From: a virus | DNA length: 33,619 bases | Virus record (IMG/VR): IMGVR_UViG_3300009436_000061 | Span: 1-33,619 of that record | Direction: 5' to 3' (one strand) | In this document: positions 7,284 through 15,450 of the stretch, piece by piece | Layout: every line of letters starts with the position of its first letter | Position numbering within the stretch: position 1 is the stretch's first letter | The notes under the pieces: model-generated | The model's input: the letters and a program-made list of their open reading frames with translations, nothing else | Told to the model about the DNA's origin: nothing | Databases searched by the model: none | Made by a program: the position numbers and the translations under genes

Positions 7284-8874
7284 AGAACAGGGCTACCTTG
7301 GCAATAATAACGTCAAGAAGGATGGGGTAATAGCTCCATGGTCTCAGGAAACGATCCTTGAGTACAAAAAGTGTATGGAAGATCCTAAGTATTTTGCTAA
7401 GAACTACTGTAAGGTTATTCACCTTGATAGAGGCTTAGTTAACTTCGATCTGTATCCATATCAAGAGACGATGTTTGACCACTTCAACAATAATCGTTTC
7501 TCTATTGTGTTGGCCTGTCGGCAATCTGGTAAATCTATCTCATCCGTTGCGTACATTCTATGGTATGCTATCTTCCACACAGAGAAGAACGTTGCTATCC
7601 TAGCAAACAAAGGTGCTACTGCTAGGGAGATGTTGGCACGTGTTACTCTTATGTTAGAGAACCTACCATACTTCCTACAACCAGGAACTAAAGCACTTAA
7701 CAAAGGTTCAATAGAATTCAGTAACAACTCTAAGATCCTTGCGTCTGCTACAAGCGGATCTTCTATTCGTGGTCTATCTATCAACCTACTGTTCCTTGAC
7801 GAGTTTGCATTCGTTGAGAACGATGCTCAATTCTACACATCAACATATCCTGTTGTGTCATCTGGTAAGGATACCAAGGTTATTATTACATCCACTGCTA
7901 ACGGCATTGGTAATGTATTCCATAAGATTTGGGAAGGTGCTCAACAACAAACCAATACATTCATACCGTTCAGAGTTGATTGGTGGGATGTTCCGGGTCG
8001 TGATGATGCGTGGAAACAAGAGACGATCAACAACACAAGCCAATTACAGTTTGACCAAGAGTACGGCAATACGTTCTTTGGTACAGGTGATACGTTAATC
8101 GATGCCGAAACACTGATGAAGTTGAGAGCCAAGAACCCCATTAGAGTTAATGGGGATTGTCTAATATATGAAGAAACCGTAAAGGGTCATGAATACATTT
8201 GTTGTGTTGACGTAGCTAAAGGCAGAGGTCAAGACTACTCGACATTCAATATGATCGATATTAGTACAGTACCATTCAGACAAGTGGCTGTCTATAGAAA
8301 TAATAGGATCTCACCTATTCTGTTTCCAGACATTATCTTTAAGTTCGCCACAGCATATAACAACGCATACGTGATAGTAGAGAGTAATGATCAGGGGTCT
8401 TTGGTGTGTCAAGGGTTATACCAAGATCTAGAGTATGAGAATATGCACGTCGAAAGTGCTACAAAGAGTAGTGGTATCGGCATTGAGATGAACAGAAAGA
8501 TTAAACGTATTGGTTGTTCTGGTTTTAAAGACATCCTTGAGAACCACAAACTCGATATTGTGGACGAACAGACCATCATTGAGATCTCCACATTTGAGGC
8601 TAGAGGCAACTCTTTTGAAGCATCTAACGGCAACCATGACGATCTTGTGATGAACTTTGTTATGTTTGGATATTTTGCTTCTAGTGCATTCTTTGGTGAT
8701 ATGACGGATATCAATCTCAAAGACATGTTGTTTCAACAACGAATGGCTGATATTGAAGCGGACGTTTTACCATTTGGGTTTGTGGATGATGGTGTGGGGG
8801 ATCAACCACCACCAATAGATCACGAAAGATTCGGTTGGGGGATAACGGTAAGTGATAAGTGGGACTTAAGCTAG
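7273..8874 (+). CDS. gp17: Terminase large subunit gp17 (packaging ATPase and nuclease)
   Basis: 533 residues from the first ATG (7273), versus 610 in T4. The ATPase domain has Walker A CRQSGKS (82-88), Walker B LLFLDE (172-177) and coupling motif TSTAN (206-210). The C-terminal RNase H-like nuclease begins with CVDVAKGRGQDYS, giving catalytic aspartates near D313 and D321. The protein cuts concatemeric DNA and pumps it into the head through the portal. A TTG lies in frame at 7258, but the ATG matches normal spacing within the gp16 end. The last gene of the 3957 late unit, it is followed by the next late promoter. Confidence 0.96.
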   Translation: MVNKEQGYLGNNNVKKDGVIAPWSQETILEYKKCMEDPKYFAKNYCKVIHLDRGLVNFDLYPYQETMFDHFNNNRFSIVLACRQSGKSISSVAYILWYAIFHTEKNVAILANKGATAREMLARVTLMLENLPYFLQPGTKALNKGSIEFSNNSKILASATSGSSIRGLSINLLFLDEFAFVENDAQFYTSTYPVVSSGKDTKVIITSTANGIGNVFHKIWEGAQQQTNTFIPFRVDWWDVPGRDDAWKQETINNTSQLQFDQEYGNTFFGTGDTLIDAETLMKLRAKNPIRVNGDCLIYEETVKGHEYICCVDVAKGRGQDYSTFNMIDISTVPFRQVAVYRNNRISPILFPDIIFKFATAYNNAYVIVESNDQGSLVCQGLYQDLEYENMHVESATKSSGIGIEMNRKIKRIGCSGFKDILENHKLDIVDEQTIIEISTFEARGNSFEASNGNHDDLVMNFVMFGYFASSAFFGDMTDINLKDMLFQQRMADIEADVLPFGFVDDGVGDQPPPIDHERFGWGITVSDKWDLS

Positions 8875-8886
8875 GAATAGTTTTCT

Positions 8887-8894
8887 TATAAATA
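8887..8894 (+). promoter_or_regulatory. T4-type late promoter (TATAAATA)
   Basis: A perfect octamer 12 bases after the gp17 stop and 63 bases before gp18. It leaves a leader of about 55 bases. It would give strong late transcription of the sheath and tube genes. Confidence 0.85.
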
Positions 8895-8957
8895 ACAGCG
8901 TAACCTTGAAATCCCACCGCATTATGTATTACTTATCATTTCAAAAGGAAAATAACC

Positions 8958-10685
8958 ATGGCAATTGGAACACCATCCCAAAGTCCAGCGATTGTTATCA
9001 AAGAAGTAGATCTGTCAGGCACAGTGCCTAACGTACAATCTACAACTGGTGCAATAGTTGGCGGCTTCCGTTGGGGTCCAGTAGAAACAAGACAGCGTAT
9101 CTCTAACGAGACCGAACTTGCGGCTACATTTGGCACACCTAACGATGCTTTCAGTTCAGACTTTCACACTGCGGCATACTACTTACGTTATAGCTCAGAC
9201 TTGTTTGTAACACGTTCTATCACATCAAATGCAAGAAATGCACACGATAATGTTAACGCCACTACAGACAACCCAATAATCAAAAACGCAGAAGATTGGG
9301 ACACCCAAATCGCAAGCCGTGACTCAGACGGTCACACATTCATTGCAAAATACCCAGGTGAGCTTGGGGATGCATTAGAAATTCAAGTATGTCCTGCACA
9401 CACAGCATCATTCACAAATTGGGCTTATAAACCTAGCTTTGATGGTCAACCCGGAACATCCGCACATGCGGCAGACAAAAACGCTTTGAACGATGAGGTT
9501 CACATTGCGGTTATCGATAAAGATGGTAACTTTGGATCAAAGGGCGCAGTTCTTGAAACTTACCCATTCGTATCTTTGGCACTTGGTGCTAAGAACGCAG
9601 ATGGCTCAACTAACTACGTTAAAGACATCGTCAACACAGGTTCAAACTATGTTTGGATGGCTGGATTTGAAACAGCATTTACAGATGTAGGTGCAGGCAC
9701 ACTAGCAGATAGTGGAGAAGATTTCATCCTATCAGCACCTGCTGTTAAGACATATGACCTATCAGGTGGCGTAACATCAAGTGGCTTCACTGCTGGAGAT
9801 ATCACATCAAGCTTCGATCTATACGAAGACGTTGATACGGTTACAGTAGACTTCTTGATTGCTCCGGGTATGACAAGTCGTGCAGACCAAACAACAGTCG
9901 TTAACGATCTTGTTGCAACAGCAAAATTGCGTAAAGATTGCGTAGTGGTTGCAGGTCCTGCTAGTAGTGACATCATTGGCGTAAACAACTCAACTACAAT
10001 CACAACAAATGTTACTGCTACAGCCGACACATTTACATACGACAGCACATTGTTTGTCGATTGTAACTGGTTGAAAGTGTATGACAAGTACAACGATAAG
10101 TATGTTAGCATCCCTGCCGCTTCATCTACAGCGGGCATTATGTCTGCATCCGATGCAAACGGTGCACCATGGATCTCACCAGCTGGTGGAAGACGTGGTC
10201 AATACTTAGGTGTTACATCTACTGTTTACAACCCAACTAAAACGCAACGTGATACATTGTATAAAGCAGGCATTAACCCTGTTGGCAATATTCCAGGTCA
10301 AGGTGTTTTACTCTTTGGTGATAAGACACACATGAGTAGACCATCCGCATTTGATCGTATCAATGTTCGCAGATTGTTCCTCGTAGTTGAGAGAGCTATT
10401 GGCGAAGCGGCTAAAAACGTAATGTTTGAACTTAATGATGAGTTCACTCGTGCAGAATTTGTTAACATCGTAGAGCCAGTCCTAAGAGAAATCAAAGGTC
10501 GCCGTGGTCTTACAGACTTTAAGGTAGTTTGTGACGAAACAAATAACACATCGTCTGTTATTGATCGTAACGAATTTATCGCTAACATTTTCATCAAACC
10601 AGCACGTTCCATCAACTTCATCACCCTTAACTTCGTTGCAGTACGTAGCGGCGTAGAGTTTGAAGAAGTTGTAGGCACGGTATAA
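8958..10685 (+). CDS. gp18: Tail sheath protein gp18
   Basis: 575 residues (T4 gp18 is 659). The N-terminus SPAIVIKEVDLSGTVPNVQSTTGAIVGGFRWGPVE is the conserved sheath handshake region. The C-terminal domain includes TLYKAGINPVGNIPGQGVLLFGDKT and RRLFLVVERAIGEAAKNVMFELND, the most conserved core of contractile sheaths. The protein polymerises around the gp19 tube and contracts on infection. AAAAGGA precedes the ATG. The variable middle, about residues 90-400, is probably the exposed protruding domains. Confidence 0.95.
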   Translation: MAIGTPSQSPAIVIKEVDLSGTVPNVQSTTGAIVGGFRWGPVETRQRISNETELAATFGTPNDAFSSDFHTAAYYLRYSSDLFVTRSITSNARNAHDNVNATTDNPIIKNAEDWDTQIASRDSDGHTFIAKYPGELGDALEIQVCPAHTASFTNWAYKPSFDGQPGTSAHAADKNALNDEVHIAVIDKDGNFGSKGAVLETYPFVSLALGAKNADGSTNYVKDIVNTGSNYVWMAGFETAFTDVGAGTLADSGEDFILSAPAVKTYDLSGGVTSSGFTAGDITSSFDLYEDVDTVTVDFLIAPGMTSRADQTTVVNDLVATAKLRKDCVVVAGPASSDIIGVNNSTTITTNVTATADTFTYDSTLFVDCNWLKVYDKYNDKYVSIPAASSTAGIMSASDANGAPWISPAGGRRGQYLGVTSTVYNPTKTQRDTLYKAGINPVGNIPGQGVLLFGDKTHMSRPSAFDRINVRRLFLVVERAIGEAAKNVMFELNDEFTRAEFVNIVEPVLREIKGRRGLTDFKVVCDETNNTSSVIDRNEFIANIFIKPARSINFITLNFVAVRSGVEFEEVVGTV

Positions 10686-10708
10686 GTAGAGTAGAAAGGA
10701 ACATTTAA

Positions 10709-11236
10709 ATGGCTATTCTTGGAGTAGACGATTTTAAAGCCAAACTCGCTGGTGGTGGAGCTAGACCTAACCTATTTAAGGTAACAGTCAACTTCCCTGC
10801 TTATGCTGGTGGCAACGTCGAACAAACATCATTCATGTGTAAGGGTGCTCAGTTACCTGCATCTGTGATTGCACCTATCCCTGTATCATTCAGAGGTAGA
10901 CAATTACAAATTGCTGGCGACAGAACATTTGAACCATGGACTGTAACAATCATTAACGATACGGACTTCGGTGTTCGTGACAGTATGGAACGTTGGATGA
11001 ACGGTATTAACGGTCACACAACTAACACTGGTATTGTTAACCCTGCTGACTATCAGTCTGATCTTATTGTTGAGCAATTGGATCGTGACGAAACAGTACT
11101 CAAATCATACACTTTCCGTGGTTGTTTCCCAACCAATGTAGGTGCTATTGATCTGAATTATGATACAACTGGTGCGATTGAGGAGTTCCCTGTTGAATTC
11201 CAAATCCAATACTGGGAATCAAATACCACTACTTAA
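10709..11236 (+). CDS. gp19: Tail tube protein gp19
   Basis: 175 residues against 163 in T4. The segment RPNLFKVTVNFPAYAGGNVEQTSFMCKGAQLPAS followed by PVSFRGRQLQIAGDRTFEPWTVTIIND is typical of the T4 gp19 family. This is the hexamer-forming beta-barrel that stacks into the inner tail tube. AAAGGA lies eight to nine bases before the ATG. It shares the 8887 late promoter with gp18, and a hairpin follows at 11253, so the pair forms a compact unit. Confidence 0.95.
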   Translation: MAILGVDDFKAKLAGGGARPNLFKVTVNFPAYAGGNVEQTSFMCKGAQLPASVIAPIPVSFRGRQLQIAGDRTFEPWTVTIINDTDFGVRDSMERWMNGINGHTTNTGIVNPADYQSDLIVEQLDRDETVLKSYTFRGCFPTNVGAIDLNYDTTGAIEEFPVEFQIQYWESNTTT

Positions 11237-11242
11237 TAGTAG

Positions 11243-11250
11243 TATAAATA
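11243..11250 (+). promoter_or_regulatory. T4-type late promoter (TATAAATA) ahead of the portal gene
   Basis: A perfect octamer six bases after the gp19 stop. By T4 spacing the transcript would start near 11256, inside the left arm of the hairpin at 11253-11280. It should drive gp20 and gp67. Confidence 0.8.
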
Positions 11251-11252
11251 AC

Positions 11253-11280
11253 AAGGTAGAGGGGGAAACTCCTCTACCTT
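11253..11280 (+). terminator. Hairpin between gp19 and gp20, probable terminator or 5' stem
   Basis: A perfect ten-base-pair inverted repeat (AAGGTAGAGG / CCTCTACCTT) with an eight-base loop, followed by ACTTTTAAA. The weak T run makes it a modest rho-independent terminator for gp18-gp19 messages. Because the late promoter sits just upstream, gp20 messages would carry only part of the stem at their 5' end. Confidence 0.65.
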
Positions 11281-11301
11281 ACTTTTAAATGGAAAGAAAC
11301 T

Positions 11302-12960
11302 ATGGCAGACAACAGTAATCAAGGCATTAAATTATTCGGCTTCGAGATTCGTAGAGCTGGCGCACGTAAAGCGGCGGCTAAGAGTCAACTTGATTCCATT
11401 GTACCACCAACGGATGATGATGGAGCAGGATACGTTACTGCATCTGGTTCTCACTTCGGTCAATATGTAAACCTAGACGGTGATGAATCCAAAGACAACG
11501 TAGAACTAATTAGGCAGTATCGTGGGGTTGCTATGCATCCCGAAGTCGATGCGGCTATCGAAGATATTGTAAACGAAGCAGTTACCATTGAGGATAAGGG
11601 ACTATCAGTCAAGCTTGTTCTTGATGATGTCGAAGCTTCAGATAAAATTAAGAAAGAGATCCAACTAGAGTTTGATAACGTATTGGGTATGCTTAAGTTC
11701 AACGATCTTGGACATGACATTTTCAGACGCTTTTATATCGATGGGCGGATGTATCACCACCTAGTTGTAAATGAATCAAATCTAAAAGCAGGTATTCAAG
11801 AAGTACGTGCTATCGATGCTACCAAGATCCGTAAGGTTAAGGAAGTAAAGACTAGGAAAGATCCACTAACAGGTGCAAAGATCGTCGAGAAAGTTGACGA
11901 ACACTTCATCTATCAGGATAAACCTGGAGAAACAGTCAACGGTATTAAGTTAACACCAGACAGTGTGAGTTATGTGACATCTGGTCTATTAGATGAGAGC
12001 CGTAAGAAGGTTGTTTCATATCTACATAAAGCTCTAAAACCAATTAACCAATTGCGTATGATGGAAGACAGTTTGGTCATCTATCGTTTAGCACGTGCAC
12101 CAGAACGTAGGATCTTCTACATTGACGTAGGCAACATGCCACGTGGTAAGTCAGAAGAGTACATGAAGGGCATTATGACTAAGTACCGCAATAAGTTGGT
12201 ATACGATGCTAATACAGGTAAGCTTAAAGATGACCGCAAGCATATGTCTATGTTGGAAGACTTTTGGCTACCAAGACGTGAAGGTGGTCGTGGTACAGAG
12301 ATCTCTACACTTCCGGGTGGAGAGAACCTTGGACAGATTGATGATATTATCTACTTCCAGAAACGTCTATATAGATCATTGAATGTCCCTGCCTCAAGAC
12401 TAGAGGGAGAGCAACAGAGTGGGCTATTAGGTAGATCCACAGAGATCAACCGTGACGAACTTAAATTTCAGAAGTTCATCGATAGACTTCGTCGCCGCTT
12501 CTCTGGACTATTCCTAGAGATCCTTAGAAAGCAACTTGTTCTGAAAGGAACTATTACTAATGAAGATTGGGAAGCATGGCGTAACGAGATGGTTGTTGAC
12601 TATGTGTCTGATAACCATTTTGCAGAACTTCGCAATGCAGAATTGGTCAGAGAAAGACTACAGACCCTAGATATGACACAACAGTACGTTGGCGAGTTCT
12701 ATTCTAAGGAATGGGTATTTAAGAACGTCTTGAACCTATCTGATGAAGAGATGGAAGAGATGAAGAAACAAATGAAGCAGGAAGAAGCTGATGGCGAGAC
12801 TATGCCAGATGAAGATGGGGATGAAGAGTATAACGAACCCAAACCTGCGCCAGTTGAAGTCAAGGTAGTGCCAGACGAACCCGAAGAGAAACCAAGGGTA
12901 GACACTGACAAGCCTAAGAAAGATCCCAAGGATCCTAAACAAAAGAAAGATGATAAATAA
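11302..12960 (+). CDS. gp20: Portal vertex protein gp20
   Basis: 552 residues (T4 gp20 is 524). Typical portal segments include YRGVAMHPEVDAAIEDIVNEAV, PERRIFYIDVGNMPRGKSEEYM and the very conserved FWLPRREGGRGTEISTLPGG. LNVPASRLEGEQ..GLLGRSTEI also fits the family. The dodecameric ring it forms starts head assembly and is the DNA channel for gp17. The last 50 or so residues are low-complexity, rich in Glu, Lys, Pro and Asp, with repeated KDPK-like steps, and are probably disordered. GGAAAG precedes the ATG. Confidence 0.95.
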   Translation: MADNSNQGIKLFGFEIRRAGARKAAAKSQLDSIVPPTDDDGAGYVTASGSHFGQYVNLDGDESKDNVELIRQYRGVAMHPEVDAAIEDIVNEAVTIEDKGLSVKLVLDDVEASDKIKKEIQLEFDNVLGMLKFNDLGHDIFRRFYIDGRMYHHLVVNESNLKAGIQEVRAIDATKIRKVKEVKTRKDPLTGAKIVEKVDEHFIYQDKPGETVNGIKLTPDSVSYVTSGLLDESRKKVVSYLHKALKPINQLRMMEDSLVIYRLARAPERRIFYIDVGNMPRGKSEEYMKGIMTKYRNKLVYDANTGKLKDDRKHMSMLEDFWLPRREGGRGTEISTLPGGENLGQIDDIIYFQKRLYRSLNVPASRLEGEQQSGLLGRSTEINRDELKFQKFIDRLRRRFSGLFLEILRKQLVLKGTITNEDWEAWRNEMVVDYVSDNHFAELRNAELVRERLQTLDMTQQYVGEFYSKEWVFKNVLNLSDEEMEEMKKQMKQEEADGETMPDEDGDEEYNEPKPAPVEVKVVPDEPEEKPRVDTDKPKKDPKDPKQKKDDK

Positions 12961-13202
12961 TGGAAATGAACGATACACTAACGAACTTCATTGATCAAGT
13001 GGCAGTCAAAGACTTTGCAAAAGCGGAACCAACGTTCCAAGACATGATGACTGCAAAGATTGGTGACGCACTAGATGCTGAGAAGATTGCAGTTGCTAAT
13101 ATTATTCACAATGGTGGTGAAGATGTTGCAGTTGATAATGACGCTACTGAGGTCGAGATTGATGCGCCAGAAGTAGAAGAAATTGATAATGAGAACAAAT
13201 AG
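12960..13202 (+). CDS. gp67: Prohead core protein, gp67-like
   Basis: 80 residues, the same length as T4 gp67. The first half (TLTNFIDQVAVKDFAKAEPTFQDMMTAKIGDALDAEKIAVANII) matches the gp67 pattern seen in marine T4-like phages. The second half is strongly acidic, as expected for a core protein. gp67 is part of the internal scaffold and is cut up by gp21 during head maturation. It starts in a TAATG overlap with gp20, the T4 position for gene 67. A nearby ATG at 12966 is an alternative start. Confidence 0.75.
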   Translation: MEMNDTLTNFIDQVAVKDFAKAEPTFQDMMTAKIGDALDAEKIAVANIIHNGGEDVAVDNDATEVEIDAPEVEEIDNENK

Positions 13203-13215
13203 AGAATTTAATTGT

Positions 13216-13223
13216 TATAAATA
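13216..13223 (+). promoter_or_regulatory. T4-type late promoter (TATAAATA)
   Basis: A perfect octamer 13 bases after the gp67 stop and 25 bases before the next start. It gives an extra late input for the genes running through gp21, gp22 and gp23. Confidence 0.82.
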
Positions 13224-13248
13224 ATAGTTGAAACAAAGGGTAACATCT

Positions 13249-13461
13249 ATGAAGTCGTTCTCAGAGATACGTGAAGCTAAGAAGAAGATGCCTCCGGGCG
13301 AACATGTCTTCGATACCAAAATTGCTGGTATTAGCGTAATGGTTCACAAAATAAAAAACAAGTTTGTTACCTACGTTGACAATGACAAGTTGGACACATT
13401 CCGTGACCTAAATACAGCTAAAAAGGCTGGGGCGGAATTCGTCAAACAGTATAAGAGTTAA
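13249..13461 (+). CDS. Small hypothetical protein at the gene 68 position
   Basis: 70 residues, basic. It begins MKSFSEIREAKKKMPPGEHVF, an opening (MKSF.E.RE) seen on many T4-like virion and core proteins. The rest looks like a small alpha/beta fold (KIAGISVMVHKIKNKFVTYV, then LNTAKKAGAEFVKQY). I prefer ATG 13249 because AAAGGG precedes it and the upstream in-frame ATG at 13228 would be almost at the transcript start. T4 has core gene 68 here, but gp68 is about twice as long and I see no clear similarity. Expression with head genes suggests a head role; function unknown. Confidence 0.72.
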   Translation: MKSFSEIREAKKKMPPGEHVFDTKIAGISVMVHKIKNKFVTYVDNDKLDTFRDLNTAKKAGAEFVKQYKS

Positions 13462-13473
13462 AGGATAAGATAG

Positions 13474-13743
13474 ATGCAATATTATCAACCATTGAGTGCA
13501 GAAATTGCCTCACCAACATTAACCGCAAGTGGCTCCACCGTAGGTAGTGCTAGATTGGTTAGATGTGTGAACACAACAACTACTGCGCATTTGATTACAT
13601 TGCAACAGGAAGATAACACTATCATTGGTTCAATGACATTGGCTGGTGGTGATACGTGTATCATTCCAAAGAAATCTGTAGAAGAATTGTTTTCAGCAAA
13701 TGCTGGAATTAAACTAACTTCTATTTCTATTCCTAGAGGATAA
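13474..13743 (+). CDS. Small beta-rich hypothetical protein in the head operon
   Basis: 89 residues. The pattern is mostly short beta-strands with Thr, Ser and Gly (SARLVRCVNTTTTAHLITLQQ, then IIGSMTLAGGDTCIIPKKS). This is the look of a small capsid-associated or decoration-type barrel, but I do not recognise a named family. The ATG has AAGGA eight bases upstream. It sits between the 70-residue gene and the gp21 protease, within the head assembly unit, so a minor head protein is the natural guess. Nothing identifies catalytic activity. Confidence 0.72.
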   Translation: MQYYQPLSAEIASPTLTASGSTVGSARLVRCVNTTTTAHLITLQQEDNTIIGSMTLAGGDTCIIPKKSVEELFSANAGIKLTSISIPRG

Positions 13744-13747
13744 ATCG

Positions 13748-14410
13748 ATGAAGCTAATTACAGAGTATACTGAGACCGATGTGCAATGCATAGTCGAGGC
13801 TAACGATAAGGGCGAGAAATCGTATGTTATCGAAGGTATCTTTGCAATGGCTGAATCAAAAAACCGTAATGGGCGTATCTACCCTAAAGCCATAATGGAG
13901 AAGGCAGTAGATAAATACGTTACGGATCAAGTAATGACTAAGAGAGCAGTTGGTGAGTTAAATCACCCCGAAGGTCCGACTGTTAACTTAGACAAGGTAT
14001 CCCATCTAATCACTACGCTCGAATGGGCTGGTGATAATGTGATGGGTAAGGCGCAAATATTGGATACACCTATGGGTAAGATTGTAAAAGGTCTGCTGGA
14101 TGGTGGTGTTCAACTAGGTGTGTCAACTCGTGGTATGGGTAGTCTCGAACAGAGAAACGGCGTAACAATGGTCAAAGACGATTTCATTCTAAATACAGTT
14201 GATATTGTACAAGATCCATCCGCCCCGCAAGCTTTCGTAAATGGAATAATGGAAGGTGTGGACTGGGTTTGGAATAACGGCGTAATCGAAGCAAGAGAAA
14301 TTGAAAGAATGGAGACTGAGATTAAGAAGGCTCCACGTGCTGACCTCTATGAGGCTCAAACACGTGAGTTTAAGAATTTCCTCTCGTTACTCAAAACAAA
14401 AAGCATGTAA
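13748..14410 (+). CDS. gp21: Prohead maturation protease gp21
   Basis: 220 residues (T4 gp21 is 212). It shows the conserved GIFAMAESKNRNGRIYPKAIM block, the catalytic histidine in GELNHPE (H73) and the catalytic serine in GVSTRGMGS (S126). VDIVQDPSAPQAFVNG follows, usual for the herpesvirus-like prohead protease fold. Inside the prohead it removes the scaffold (gp22, gp67) and trims the capsid protein after L/I-x-E. AGAGGA precedes the ATG by about seven bases. It lies directly upstream of its substrates gp22 and gp23. Confidence 0.95.
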   Translation: MKLITEYTETDVQCIVEANDKGEKSYVIEGIFAMAESKNRNGRIYPKAIMEKAVDKYVTDQVMTKRAVGELNHPEGPTVNLDKVSHLITTLEWAGDNVMGKAQILDTPMGKIVKGLLDGGVQLGVSTRGMGSLEQRNGVTMVKDDFILNTVDIVQDPSAPQAFVNGIMEGVDWVWNNGVIEAREIERMETEIKKAPRADLYEAQTREFKNFLSLLKTKSM

Positions 14411-14421
14411 AGGAGTACAGC

Positions 14422-15435
14422 ATGTCTGAAGAAACTCAGATCATCGATGCAGAACTCCATGACGAGAACGTTGTGGAAGAAGCTCATGATCCAAAAAACG
14501 CTGAAGCGAACTCTGTCGACTCTGTCGATAAAGCCGCAAAAGCAACAACACAGGCGGCGGCACCAAAGACCAAAGCTGGAATGATTAATGCAATGTACGG
14601 TAAGATTTCGAAGATGAAGAAAACAGATCTTCAAGCGTCTTACAGTAAAATGATGGGCGAAGAAGTAGACGCTGAAGGAACCGCAGTAGCAGAAGCTAGT
14701 GCAGTAGAATTCAACTATACTAACGAGCTTGATGCATTAGTTGAGTCTGAAGCAACTCTTTCCGAAGAGTTCAAGACTAAAACCAGCATTATCTTTGAAT
14801 CTGCTATTAAAGCCAAGCTTACAGAGGAAATTGATCGTCTGGAAGAAACTTATGCAACTGAATTAGCTGAAGAACTTTCTACACAGAAAGCTGAATTGGC
14901 TGAACAAGTTGATAGCTACCTAAACTATGTAGTTGAGTCATGGGTTGAGGACAACAAAGTTGCCATTCAATCAGGACTTCGCACAGAAATCGCAGAAGGA
15001 TTCATGGAGAAGTTGAAAGACGTATTCACCGAATCTTACATTGCAGTACCAGATGAGAAAGTTGACCTAGTTGACGATCTATCTGAGCAAGTTAAAGAAC
15101 TGGAAACAGCAATTAACGAGCGCACTGAAGAAGCAATGTCATTGTCTGTAGAGCTAGACACATTTAGACGTGAAGCAGTTATTGCTGAAGCATCTAAAGG
15201 TTTGGCAGATACCCAAGTTGAAAAACTAACTAAATTAGTTGAAGGTTTTGAATTCCATGATGCTGAATCGTTTGCAGAAAAAGTTGCAATCGTGAAGGAA
15301 GCAAATTTCAAACCAGAAGCAATTGAATCCACTATCGCAGAAGAAACTGTAGACGATGCATCTGATGCAATCTCCGAAGCAACTTCAGACGTGATGCAAA
15401 CCTACCTTTCTGCAATCAGAAAATCCACAAAGTAA
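14422..15435 (+). CDS. gp22: Prohead scaffold protein gp22
   Basis: 337 residues, longer than T4 gp22 (269). The composition is that of a scaffold: rich in Glu, Ala, Lys and Ser, almost entirely helical and partly coiled coil. A conserved AGMINAMYGKISKMKKTDLQASYSKMM segment lies near residues 50-80. It forms the inner core on which gp23 assembles and is degraded by gp21. The position between gp21 and gp23 is the T4 order. AAGGAG precedes the start. Confidence 0.9.
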   Translation: MSEETQIIDAELHDENVVEEAHDPKNAEANSVDSVDKAAKATTQAAAPKTKAGMINAMYGKISKMKKTDLQASYSKMMGEEVDAEGTAVAEASAVEFNYTNELDALVESEATLSEEFKTKTSIIFESAIKAKLTEEIDRLEETYATELAEELSTQKAELAEQVDSYLNYVVESWVEDNKVAIQSGLRTEIAEGFMEKLKDVFTESYIAVPDEKVDLVDDLSEQVKELETAINERTEEAMSLSVELDTFRREAVIAEASKGLADTQVEKLTKLVEGFEFHDAESFAEKVAIVKEANFKPEAIESTIAEETVDDASDAISEATSDVMQTYLSAIRKSTK

Positions 15436-15450
15436 GAGGGAATTATTCCA

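Noticed and set aside
8857-8921. Distant GTGGGA / TCCCAC pairing around the gp17 end
   Set aside because: The arms are over 50 bases apart with a mismatch next to them and no T run, so it is weak as a terminator.
9647-10138. Open frame of 163 residues antisense to gp18
   Set aside because: No family resemblance and fully contained in the sheath gene; a shadow frame.
12952-12959. GATAAATA before the gp67-like gene
   Set aside because: One mismatch to the late octamer, and the start codon follows directly, so a transcript from it could not include the ATG.
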